Positions 36,740 to 47,489 of a DNA stretch of 64,000 bases are shown here, piece by piece (the stretch's first letter is position 1; the number at the start of each line of letters is the position of its first letter). The DNA comes from Artemisia argyi (Eukaryota; Streptophyta; Magnoliopsida; Asterales; Asteraceae). The stretch covers positions 115,949,728 to 116,013,727 of the forward strand of contig CM060693.1 in assembly GCA_030686995.1 (NCBI GenBank), given 5' to 3'. Below the pieces are notes generated by a model that saw nothing but the letters and a program-made list of their open reading frames with translations, had not been told where the DNA came from and made no database searches. The translations under genes and the position numbers were made by a program.

Positions 36740-36897
36740 CTACATGTATCATTCAAAAGAAAGGATTTTATTCATTCAAGTTCTTACAACTACCGTTCAG
36801 AGTACATCACCATTCTTGTTTTCAAGTAACAGACACAGACACAACAAAGACAACACAAACACAAGACTACATCAACCTACTACCAAGCTCCGCACAC

Positions 36898-37353
36898 CTA
36901 CTCCATAGGCCTTTTTCCCTTGCCCTCATAGCTTTGTTTTCCCTTTTGAGCATTCCTTATCTTGTCATCAAAAGAAGTCTATTTTCTTGGGCAAGCCAGG
37001 CCAAGAACCTGTTTGGGAGGTCTTTCTTTTCTTGGAGCAGGCCACTTCATGTTCTGAATAGCTGTTTCCAGGGCTTGAGTCAAAGCATGTGGAAGCTCTT
37101 TAGCCAGAGATGAACCAGAAACAACTTTCTTCTTTTTGGGCTTTCTGTTGGTAGTACTACCTGCATCAGTTATGGTAGAGTTGGCAGCACTTATTGCTGA
37201 TGAAGATTCTTGGTGTCCCATCCATTGCGCATGAGGAGGAAAATAGTCTGACCGTCCTGGATCTTCAAACTCAGAATCAGAGTAGTAACTTATCTCTGAA
37301 TCTGTGGCACCCTCTGAGTCTGAAGAGATTTTCACAATTGGAATGTGACTCAT
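36898..37353 (-). pseudogene. Antisense ORF of copia P, 151 codons, one in-frame stop
   Basis: ATG at 37353 (MSHIPIVKISSDSEG), frame to TAG at 36898, with one TAG at 36979 in place of a glutamine codon. The homologue in element M (57195-57647) is 150 residues and has no stop. The two share (I/V)PIV..SS at the N-terminus, SDYFPP, LAKELPHAL/LSKELPKAL, NMKWPA, PPKQVLGLACPRK, SFDDK and a basic tail ending in YEGKGK(R/K)PME. The N-terminal half is acidic and serine-rich, the C-terminal half basic. No known domain recognised. It lies opposite to pol, with its own TATA-like box at 37414-37424 and an AATAAA on the minus strand at 36767-36772. Function unknown. Confidence 0.75.
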
Positions 37354-37858
37354 TGTGCTTACTTGTTTTTTTGTTAAAAGCAGATATGGTGTTTACAAGT
37401 TGTTGATGAAGTTGCTTTTATAAGCAAGGTAAAGGTAAATGGGCATTTAATGAAGTGTATTGAAGTTCACTTACCTTGGTAGCTTTGGGATTGAATTTGG
37501 GGAGATAGTCATTAATAAGGGTTGACTTTCAAAGATATTTTGGTCAATATACTGTGTGAGCTTATAACGGAAAGTATTGCTCCATATTTTATGGAAAGTA
37601 CTGCTTGGTGCTATTTAAAGAGTTCGCTGACGTGTCAGATACTGTTCCAACGGTCAGAATTGCGGCTAACAGCCTTTCGAAAGATATGGGATATTTACTT
37701 CCAAAAATAACGGTAAAATCATTAATTAACCGTGATTTTTTTTAATTTTATCCTTATATAAACCTCATATCTTTTCCTTTTATTCACCTTATTCACCTTT
37801 ATTAACTTATACCTACTTTGCAGCGATCATTACTTTTCTTACTCTAACCCTAATCATC
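37354..37858. promoter_or_regulatory. Divergent intergenic region of the copia P cassette
   Basis: 505 bp between two ORFs that point away from each other. A TATA-like CTTATAAAAGC (minus strand, 37414-37424) sits about 65 bp before the antisense ATG. A TTATATAAAC (plus strand, 37754-37763) sits about 100 bp before the sense ATG. Words AAAGTATTGCT and AAAGTACTGCT lie between them (37571, 37596). The minus-strand box matches that of element M over TTGCTTATAAAAG. Confidence 0.6.
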
Positions 37859-40723
37859 ATGGCTAATCGACGTACCAACACCAAACACAACATGATCGCA
37901 AACCTTGAGAAAACCCAAGAAAACCTTGATTTTCATGGTATTATTGACTTTCTCACTGGTACCAACATCTGTTACTCCATCCTTGTCAACCCCGAGATTA
38001 TTGGAACCTGGATTCAACCTTTTTGGGATACAGCCACGTCACAGGTTGAAGATGGAGAGGATATTATTACTGCTACAGTTGCTGGGAGAGCTATGCGTGT
38101 TATAAAAGCTTCAATCAGGGAGGCTTTGTCATTTGATGATGAAGGAGGTTCTGTTTTGTTTGGGAAACAAGAAGTTTGGAATACACTCAGAGATATTGGG
38201 TATGAAGGTTCTTTGACTAAGCTTACTTTTCAGAAGGCTATGGTTAGTCCTCATTGGAAATTTCTTATTCATGTTTTGCTACATCGTTTGAGTCCAAAGA
38301 GTACTGCTTGGGATCAGTTTAGTCATTCCATAGCTTCTGCTTTTGTTGGTCTTATTACCAATCAGCCTTTCAATTTTTCATACATGATCCTTGAAGGTAT
38401 GCTTACTCATATTAAGGCTGGCAAACCTTTTCTTATGTATCCTAGGTTTGTTCAATTGCTTTTAGAGAATCCACTAGATGGTATACCTAAACCTCAGGAT
38501 TATGTACCTACCATTAGGATGCCACCTAAAGTTTTCACTTTTATGTCCAATAAGGGAGTTAATTTTTCGGGTAGGAATACACCTCTTAATGCTTATATGT
38601 TAGAGGTAGCTCAAGCTGTTAGGGATGAAGAAGACAATAGTGGTTTTGCACATTCTAATAATGATGCTCAATCTGATTCTGCTGAGCATTCTGCTTCAGT
38701 ACATACCCCCATACCACCTATTGTTTCCCCTCAGCATGTTGTTTCAGGTGAAAGGACTCCCTCAGTAAAAGCTTTTTTGGATACATCTGTTTCTGCTCAA
38801 GGTACTTCTCTACAAAGTACTGATCCTCAACATACTGCTTCAGAGGATACCCAAGTACCTACTCCCAATGATTATACTTCCACAGGTGGGCTTCAAACAC
38901 CTGGAGGAGATGAGGGAATTGCAGGTACTGAGAGTACTTCTGATTTGGTTCAAGAATTGGAGAAGATGAAGTCAACTGTTAATGCTCAAGCTGCAGAAAT
39001 CAAAAAGCTAAGAAAGAAGTTTAGACGATTGAAGAAATTTGTTTGGCCTCTTGTTTAGAATTTTAGGCTTTATGTAAAAGAAAAGAAGCAGTCTCAGAAG
39101 CCAAAGTCCAAATCTTCAAAGAAGTCTTCTAAATCCAAGAAGAAGCATAAAAGGTCATCATTTACCAAATTGGGGAGTAATCAAGATAAGAATTTGGATA
39201 AAGATGATGCTGAAGTAAAATATTCAGAAGATGCTCATTTGTGGCAATATCCAGAAAGTCCAAAGATTTTTGAACCAGAAAGTTATGTTGAAGAAGAGAT
39301 GAATATTGCACAAGAAGAGAAAGAGAATGAGCAAAAAGATGATGAGCAAGAAAAAGTTAAGCAGGATGTAGATGATCAGAACATTCAAAGTGATTTTGTT
39401 CAAAGTACTGCTGCAGAAAACTAAAGTCTGCAAGGTACTGCTGAACAAGGTACTTCTTCTAGAAATATTGATGAAAGTGAAGTCAATGCTGCTGGACCTT
39501 CTACAAAGCATTATGAAGATGAAGCTGGTCCATCCACTTTTATACAGCAAGAAGAAGAAAGAGTACATACTGCTAGTGATTATGAAACAATTGCTCAAGT
39601 GATGATGAATTTAAGGAGACCTACAGGAGGAATACACATCTCTGAGCCTGCACAAAAAGATGATGAAAGTAATTCTGAATCAGAAAAACTAGATCCAAAA
39701 GATAAAGGGAAAGGGATAATGGTTCAGAAAGACATTAAGAAGAAGAAGAAGAAATTTTCTATTGCTCAAATTAGAGAATTAGAGACTGCAGATGATTTAG
39801 AGCTTGCTAGAAAGCAACAAGCTGAATATGATGCTGAGTATTTGGAAGAAGTCAGTAGGCCAATTATAAAGAAGCCAATGACCAAAGCTCAGGAAAGAAA
39901 CTGGATGATACAGTTCTTGAGAAAGAAGGGATACAAGAATTTGCATTTGAAAAGGTATCCAGAAGTGAAAGCTCTGTGGGATAAAGTACAAGAAGATATA
40001 AGAAGAGAAGTAGAAAACTTTGTGCCTATGGAAGTTGAAAGAAAGAAAAAATTAGAAGATATAAGGAAGGAACAAGCTGAGCAAAGGAGATTGAAAAGAA
40101 AGAAATTAGCTGAGGATGATCAATTGTCAAAAAGACTAAAGTTAGTTCATGAAGATACAGTTGATGAACTCAGAAATTATTTTAGAGTTGTTGATTTAGA
40201 GAATAAGAAGATTGAAGATTCTGGAAAGAAGTCCAAGATAATCTCATTTTCTGTGGTTGAATCAAAAGAGGGAAATTATTTTATGATCCACAGAGAAGAT
40301 GAAAGCTTCACACCATTCAATATGTTATGGGATTTGTTGCACTGTATCACAAGGGCAGATCTTTATGACTTATATATGCAAGTGCAGACATACTATGCAG
40401 AGATTGAAGCTTCAGGAGTGGGATTAGTTTTGCTTGGGGACTTATTTACCATCTGGGATACTGAAGAAACAAGTGTTGATCCTCTCTGGAATGATCAAGA
40501 GAATTAGGAAATAACAAGATGGAGATTCTTTGAGTCATCAAGAGTTCATACACTGGAGATGGAAGATGGTACTATGATTCACATGTTGGCTGAGAGGAGA
40601 TATCCATTAATTAGAGAAATCATGCTCAGAATGCTGGATCATGGAATGGAACTTGAAGATGAATCTGAAGTAGCTTTGGATGTTATTAAGTTATTTATCA
40701 GATGGGTCAAGTCTGAAGAGTAA
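37859..40723 (+). pseudogene. Sense ORF after pol in copia P, 955 codons, three in-frame stops
   Basis: ATG 37859 (MANRRTNTKHN) to TAA 40721, one frame, broken only by TAG 39056, TAA 39422 and TAG 40505. Residues 1-270 form a globular-looking block with FLTGTNICYSILVNPEI, FW, SPHWKFLIHVLLHRLSPK and FLMYPRFVQ. A serine/threonine-rich linker and lysine-rich coiled coil follow, then a long charged helix (39720-40130). The C-terminal block has FTPFNMLWDLLHCITRADL and LAERRYPL. Element M encodes a 956-codon homologue with the same blocks. It occupies the place of the env-like ORF of SIRE-type copia elements, but I see no signal peptide or membrane segment. Function unknown; linkers carry AGTACT words. 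Confidence 0.8.
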
Positions 40724-40769
40724 TATTGCATAATACTGGTATGATTTGTTTTGTAAAATAAAGTATTTT

Positions 40770-40815
40770 TCAAAGTACTGCAAAAACAAACAGTACTTTA
40801 TCAAAGTACTGCTTG
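40770..40815 (+). repeat. Cluster of AGTACTGC words after the sense ORF of copia P
   Basis: Three AGTACT cores within 37 bp (40774, 40792, 40805), in contexts CAAAGTACTGC, AACAGTACTTT and CAAAGTACTGC. Part of the element-wide word family. Confidence 0.7.
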
Positions 40816-40924
40816 CTGATATAAACCAGTATAGGTTCTTTAAAATAAAAATAAAATGTTTTGATGCTTAAAAGAAAAGAGGATTTGAAAAGAAACACAT
40901 GGTGTTAGTATTTATACTGCACAA

Positions 40925-41200
40925 CAAATGGTAATCAACTCACCATGTTTAACAGACAAGAAAGAGTTTGACTCATCATGAGGGTACGGCTCTGATGTGA
41001 TAATCAAATCCGTTGATGGTTGATAGTTTACCAAAAACTAGGTTATCAACTCACCATACATCCAAGTGATCAAGAGTTGGCTAGTCCAAAGCAAACGGCT
41101 ATTGGTAAAGACAAATCAAATCCGTTAATAGCTGATGATTTGCTAAAAATCATAATTTTCAATGATTCACCTCTCACAGGAGTTAACACACCTGGAAGTG
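40925..41200 (+). repeat. Hairpin repeat module, copy in copia P
   Basis: About two and a half units with AATCAACTCACCATG, TTGGCTAGTCC, GCAAACGGCT, TGGTAAAGAC and CAAATCCGTT. Hairpins: TAGTTT (41024-41029) with AAACTA (41035-41040), extended by GTTGA/TCAAC; and ATGATTT (41135-41141) with AAATCAT (41147-41153), perfect. Lies between the sense ORF and the PPT. Confidence 0.75.
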
Positions 41201-41397
41201 ATGAGAATAGTATGAAACTTTTAAGATTTGATGATCTTTGTACCAAAATGTTGCTGAGTTGCTGAGAAGATACCATGGAAGATATGATGCTGATGAAGAG
41301 TACTTTGACATATGACAGATAGAAGAAAAAGGAATAAAGAAACAATCTTTCTGAATGATTACAAAGAAACTTGAAATCAAGCAAGTAGAGTTCAAGT

Positions 41398-41408
41398 TAG
41401 GGGAGGAT
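41398..41408 (+). other. Polypurine tract of copia P
   Basis: Purine run ending AGGGGAGGAT directly before the 3' LTR start TGTTGGG at 41409. Confidence 0.85.
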
Positions 41409-41952
41409 TGTTGGGATATAAAATATCAAAGTACTTCTGGATGTCAAAGTACTGCTGCATGAAGAATAAAGTCAACGTACTGTTGAAGAATAAAGTCAAA
41501 GTACTGCTGTTATTGAAGAATGCTTAAAGTACTTCGAAGGAAACTAGGACTGATGTGCAATATTAGATAAGGATTAATGTGTAATATTAAACGAATATTC
41601 TAGAATTAGTTAGGGATAATGACTTGTCGTTCAAGGATTACATGTTGTAAACCGACTTAAGGTTATCTATATAAAGAGCCTTAAGAGGTATTAGTTGATA
41701 TAAGTTTTACAAGTCTTAGATACGTTTAGAAGTCGATCAAAGTTAATAGTTAGGGATTGTTAGTGAATCTGTGTAACAAAGCAGGTTCAAAGTTTGATTA
41801 ATATAAAAGTTCTTCTTAAGCTTTGTGTTAGTAGATTCGGCATACTTTACAAGGTAAAATAGTGTTTCAATATTAATAGTGTTGAGTTTACTCAATATTA
41901 TTAAACCCTTACAAGCTACAAAGTAGTTTGGTCAGAGTATATCGATTCAACA
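41409..41952 (+). repeat. 3' LTR of copia P
   Basis: 544 bp, about 98 percent like the 5' LTR by eye, plus a 24-bp internal duplication. Followed by AGTAT (41953-41957), the right target duplication, and then the interrupted G3 LTR. Confidence 0.95.
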
Positions 41953-41957
41953 AGTAT

Positions 41958-44891
41958 GTAGTGTAGTATAGTGTAGTTTAATTTTTATTATGTCGTAGGT
42001 AGTACAATTTCATTTCTAGTTGTTATCTTTTAATTTAAAAGTTGTATTCAGTACTTTTAAGACTAATGTAAACCATCTTTGATCTTTAATTCCAGTATTG
42101 TTCATTAAAATTCAGTTTTAATCTTTTCAAGTGAAATTTACTTTTTCATAAATATTGTTCAAAGTTGTTGATCAGAGGTTGTTTGAGCTTAGATAAGTCT
42201 CCAACAAGCTTTTAAAGCAGTAAAATTAGTTTTAGCTTCAAAAAATAAAAATAAAAAAAACAAAAAAAAAACAAAAAATAGCTTTAAAATAGAGTAAAAT
42301 ACAAAAATCAGTCTTGAAGGAAGTACAAGCAAGGGACATGGTTGATATGGAATGGATATGGTTTTAGAAGCCTCAAGGGAGGTATAGACAGTGTTCATTA
42401 TCCTTGGTTCTCAATTTTCAGTCCAACTCCATTTGTAAGCCATTTTGTACATTTTTTGCATAATCATTGTACAATTGCTTGTTGTTTATTTCTGTGTTTC
42501 TCAGCTTAATTTGTGTATGTTAGTTGCTATAAGACTTAAAATCACATGCTTGTTCAGTTGAACCATTGTTGCTTATTTTCTTGTCCACTGCCATTATAAG
42601 CATAATCTCATCTCATGCTTGATCAGTTGTTATCATTGATACTTGTATGTTTCTATAAGTTTTTTAGGTCATAATATGCCATTTTGGATCAGTGTAATGA
42701 CTTCAGTTAGTGATTTGCTTTGAAATTCAAAATTGAATCTTTGTTAAAGGAGTGTTTGGATTTGTTGAAATAACTGTGATAGCCAATGTTTGTTATGTTG
42801 TTCTTATCTGATGTACATCACAAATATACATACTAACTCAGTAAAGCAATAAAAACCAGGCCTTATTTGCATGAAAGTCAAAATTAGCATTTCATGGTTG
42901 CTTCTCATTAACTGATGGAATTTCATGTTCCTTAATCTCTCAAATCAGTTCAATAGTGGTTAGGATTTTTTAATTTAGCCTTAATTCTACTTATAACATC
43001 TATTTCAGTCATTAAGATCCAGTTAATGTTCATTTTAGTCAACTCTTTAGGTTAACTTAAAAAGTCAAAGTTGCTTGTGTTTGTAGAAAGTCACTTTCGG
43101 GATGAATTTTCTTGAATTTTATGTTAGGAATTAGGATTTGAGATTTTTACAATTTGTTGTGTCCCAGCTAAACTTCATTGTCCCAGTATTATCTAATTTT
43201 TGTGATTTTTTCTGTGGGTTCCACACCCCTCCAAACAGACCCGCAGGGGAAGGTATCTCCCCTGCTGCAGCAGATCACCACACCACCACCACCTTTGTGG
43301 TTCTTTCTGGCCACCACAGTGGGTCCCACTACCCAATTCTTGGTCATTCCAATCCCTCCCCTAGCTGTCTCACCATTCCAGCCAATCTTTTAAGTTCAAG
43401 CCTTGTGGACCCCACCTGAATTCACCCCTAAACCCTATCCCATTTTCAGTATAGAAACAAGAAAATCAATTGCTTATTCTAGCTTACGGGCTTATCCTGT
43501 GAGCTTATTTGTCATATTCTTGCTTAATCATGACCAAGCAACTTATTTGAATCAGAATCCACCCCTGTGGACCCCACCAAGGCTCATTTCTTGCAAAAGT
43601 CAACAAAAGTCAACTATCCAAGCTTATTGTGTCTATTTGGCTTATTTTTAAGAGAGAAAAAAGTTGTTTTTTTGTAAAAGTTGTTTGTTTTTAGTGTCAA
43701 AATAGTTTTGTAAAAGAAAAATCAAGAAAAACGAATTTAATTATAAGTGATAGTTTCTATTTAATGTAATTTAACTTTTTAATTTTCATTTTGATCTTTT
43801 TATGAAGTAACTTGCATTTTTATATTTTTCTTAAATTTATTTTATGTTAAAGTAATTAATTTATAATTAAGCATTAAATATTAGTTTGGTAATTATTAGA
43901 TTTAATATTAGTTTTATTAATAATTAATTTATAATTAAGCATTAAATAGCAAAATTTGTTTTTATAAAGTAAACCCTAGTTTTTATATTTTTCCTAGCTC
44001 TTATAAGTTATAAAATAATTTTAGAAATTTTTCTAGAAATTTTACTATTCATCTTCTAATTTTTATAATTTAATTAGTTTAATTAGTAATTAATTAATAT
44101 TTTGTTTAATAAATAGTAAAATAGTTTAAAATTACATAAAACAAAATTTTTATAATTTTTTAGGATTCCTGATATGGTTAATTAGATTTATAAAATTTTC
44201 TATAATTTTCTAAGTCATTTAAGTATTATTGGTAATTTAAAATTAGTTAATTAGTTTAATTAAATATTATTAGTAATTAATTAATATAAAAATCACAAAA
44301 AGACAAAAAGACATATTTTTAATTTTAAAATTTGTTTTTAGTTATTTTATAATTTTAGAAATTTAATTTTCATTTTTCTAGTATTCAAATAATATTATAT
44401 TGTATTTAAGTTATTTAAATATTAATAATTAGTATTAAATAGTATTTAATTAATATTAAATAATTAATTAGTGTAAAAATTTATTTTCTTTCTCTAAAAA
44501 TTTTCTTTCATCCTTAGGTTTGTAAAAAAGTCATTTTCACCCCCTGTGGGTTTTCTGATTTCAGTTTTCACTTTTTATTTTGTACGTTTACGTTATTTTA
44601 AATGTAAACGTACACATTTTTAGGTTTAAAACGTTTCTGGTTTTTCCAAATTTCCAGTCTTGTTCATATAGCTTATTTAAGCTATTTCCTTGTAGATTCC
44701 TTAGTTTAATCAATCACAAACCCTTTTCTGTCCAAATTCACCCGATCACAAACCCGTTTGATAACAATTCACACCTCGTCAGGACATAACGACCCGGGGA
44801 AACACTATATTCCGCGGAGCATTGACTCTAGGCAGTTTGACCTTGTTGACCATCCTGCGGTCAATTTAGGTTGACCGTTTGGAGCCAATCA
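41958..44891 (+). repeat. 5' LTR of G3, right part
   Basis: Continues the LTR begun at 28501 and matches 49003-51951. Contains an A-rich tract (42238-42285), an AT-rich body (43780-44480) and the conserved R/U5 block CACCTCGTCAGGACATAACG (44772-44791). A small hairpin TTGACC/GGTCAA follows (about 44846-44864). Ends GAGCCAATCA at 44891. Confidence 0.9.
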
Positions 44892-44896
44892 AATTT

Positions 44897-44914
44897 TGGC
44901 GCCGCTGCAGGGGA
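44897..44914 (+). other. Primer binding site of G3 (tRNA-Asp type)
   Basis: TGGCGCCGCTGCAGGGGA, five bases after the LTR end. Confidence 0.85.
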
Positions 44915-45205
44915 GGTTGTGCGCGTTATTCTAAACCGGTTTTCAGATTAGTGAATCGGGATATACACTCATTGTATATTTACCCATCCTTGTTCATATT
45001 TTTCTTATTATTTTCTTATAAAAACAAAATGGTTCACGAAAACATTTTAAAATCAGTTTTCAACGAACACAAAAAAAAAACACAAAAAGATTTTCTTTAT
45101 CATTTGTATAAAATGTTTTCCAAAAACACCAAAAATATCCTTCTTCACCCTCCTACCCTTTTGATTCTCCATCCCTACCCCTCTATGAACCTTTGATTCT
45201 TTCCT

Positions 45206-47116
45206 ATGTCGTATCCACACCATTTTGGTTGCCAATGGTGTGGTGGTCCTCATAACGGTGGTAATTGCCCCAGCTGTAGCATGGTAGAGTCAGGATACGG
45301 GTCTGTCAATAACCAGGATCCCTATTCTCATCATGTCACGACTGATTTATTCCACCAGCCACCACACCATAAGATACTGACATATTCGTGTGAGTATTGT
45401 AGAGGTCCTCACCAAGGATTTGAGTGTCAATCCGGAAACACGTTTGTCTATGAACAGTTTCCTGATAACACTCAGAATTTTGGAAATGACCAATATCCAT
45501 GTTATTCACCAAACCAGTTACAACAATCATATTGTTGTGAGTACTGTGGAAGTCCACACTCTAGCTCGGATTGTCAAACAAGGAATCCATTTCCTTGTAA
45601 CAATAATGACTATCCGTATCATGACCAACCTCCACAGTACCAAATGATTCAAGCAACTCATAATGATTCTGAGCAAGACCTTTTACTAAAGGCTCTTGAG
45701 ATATTGAAAGAACTTAAGGAGGAGTTGGTTACTACATCGTTTCAAGACTCTCATGAGAAATCTATGGCAGAATTACTTACTGAAGAACGAGAGGCTAGAA
45801 ACAAAAAGAGTATGGAGGAATTACTTGTCGAAGAACAAGCAGCTATAACACGTGCCAAATTTCGTAAAGCTGCTCTTCTCGATTGTGATGATGATAGTGA
45901 TAATGAAGATACCCTTGATATCCGTCAATTTTATAAGGGTTCGTCAGATTCATCAGTTCTGATTCCTTCCCTGGAAAAGCAGGGAGAAAATAATGTGACG
46001 GAGAAATTACTAGCAGAAGATGAAATGGAACTTGTACAATCCATGAATGCTAGCTCCTCTCATCTCCCTTAGTCTGTTGTTATCACACCCGAAGTTCACA
46101 CTCACTCTCTAAACATGGGGGATGAGCATCTTAGCACTGTTCCTAATAAGGAATCGGACGAATTAATAAAGTCTAGTGTTGAGATCCTTGTCCCAATCCC
46201 GAGAGAGTCACAGGGAACTTTTGATCAAGTGTGTGATATTTCTTCTCCCCCTGATAATCCAAATGATCAAATTGAGAATGTCTCTGATTCCAGTGATGAT
46301 TGTTTATCTTATAGAGACATTGAGTATGTTGATGCATCCCTTCCCCACTCTAATGTTGACTTTCTTCTCGAGGAGTTTGTCGATGAACTCACTCACACCA
46401 ATCCACTTCCATCGGGAGGTGATGATGATCTCTTTGATTTCAAAGATGATCTGGAAGAATTTGACGCATTCCTTGCCCTAGATAGTTCAACTTCGTATGA
46501 AGTTGATGATAACTATCTTGATTCTAAGGGGGATATTCTTTTCCTTGAAAGCTTATTGAATGATGATCCATCACTCAATTCCTATCTCAACACTGGGCTT
46601 AGTGATTCACACACTGATGAAAATTCTTTATCTTATGGAGACATCAGTGATGTTGATGAAATACCTTCTGAGCCCATCATTGATCACCTTATCATGACTC
46701 CTCCGGAGTATGATGGCAAGAAACATCATGATCGGGGGGAAAGATTCTCAATCATGAGAATTTGTATTTCTATGACAAATTATCCCACCCTCCCTCCCGG
46801 GATGTTTTCTAACCCTAAGAGCTTAACCGACAAAATCCAAATTCAGGAAACTAAACCTGATCTTGAGGATGAGCATCTTTTCATGATTGTTCTCATGACA
46901 TTCTCGGTGACTTCCTCTCTTCTTCACTCCTTCGGGAATGAAGACACTATCTTTGACCCCGGCATTTCCATTTACCATTATATTGAGCCAGGGTCTCTTT
47001 CTGTATATCTCATCGGTGTGGAACTTTCACGTGCTTCAAATGTTTATCCAAACATCTTGAATGAAAGTCCGATGGAGATTGTCTCTTCCACATCATGCTT
47101 CCCCAAGAACAAATGA
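45206..47116 (+). pseudogene. G3 ORF with three zinc knuckles and an acidic tail, one in-frame stop
   Basis: ATG 45206 (MSYPHHFG) to TGA 47114; the only break is TAG 46070, and the same frame resumes at once. Without it the protein would be about 636 residues. Three knuckles of the unusual form CX2CX3HX4C, one spacer residue shorter than the usual gag knuckle, lie at about residues 9-21 (CQWCGGPHNGGNC), 62-74 (CEYCRGPHQGFEC) and 111-123 (CEYCGSPHSSSDC). A charged helical stretch follows (residues 150-230), then an Asp/Ser-rich acidic region. No capsid, protease or RT motif is seen. It probably binds the element's RNA, which is inference. Confidence 0.8.
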
Positions 47117-47168
47117 ATTCGGGGTCGAGTCAAGCTAGCGACTCGGTAAACAAAAACAGTAGTGTGTA

Positions 47169-47199
47169 CTTAGGGTTTTCACCCTAAGTGTGGGGGAGT
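47169..47199 (+). other. Hairpin plus internal purine tract in G3
   Basis: Perfect 8-bp stem CTTAGGGT (47169-47176) and ACCCTAAG (47181-47188), directly followed by TGTGGGGGAG. AAGTGTGGGGGA normally lies close to the 3' LTR in Tat/Athila elements, but here it is 730 bp away. The hairpin repeat module lies in between. Confidence 0.6.
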
Positions 47200-47489
47200 G
47201 CCCCTGCTGTGTTACTATGTATATATATAAATAAATAAAATAAAGTGAAAGAAAAATGGTGTTTCCACATTTAGCTTGTAATGTTGCTCTTTTACGTTCA
47301 AAGAGTCGGCATAATAGCCGGGACTTTGAATATTGAGGAAAATATTCAATTCTAAGTGTGTGTGTGTGGGGGGGGGGGGTATTCTAGCGAATTTTATCAT
47401 TTATTACCCCCGTTTTTGGCAAAAATTTTAAAAATTTTTCACTTGTGCTTCAAAATTTTTTGTGGTTATCAGTCCGCCATGTCTAACCG

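Larger units (their letters stand above)
29546..41952 (+). mobile_element. Ty1/copia element P, 12.4 kb, with extra divergent gene cassette
   Basis: Flanked by AGTAT duplications (29541-29545, 41953-41957) and bounded by 520 and 544 bp LTRs that differ at about ten positions plus one 24-bp duplication, so it is fairly young. Order: LTR, Met PBS, gag, pol (PR, IN, RT, RNase H), two internal purine tracts, antisense ORF, intergenic region with two TATA-like boxes, 955-codon sense ORF, hairpin repeats, PPT, LTR. Coding frames carry about ten stops and one frameshift. Large size and an ORF after pol recall SIRE-type copia elements, but I did not test the clade. Confidence 0.92.

Noticed and set aside
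36979..37353. Antisense ORF of P as a captured host gene
   Set aside because: A homologue of matching length sits at the same place in element M, so it is a standing component of these elements; origin by ancient capture remains possible but is not shown here.
41070..41384. 104-codon minus-strand ORF near the end of copia P
   Set aside because: It runs through the hairpin repeat module and U3-proximal DNA; the reading frame is not kept in the other module copies.
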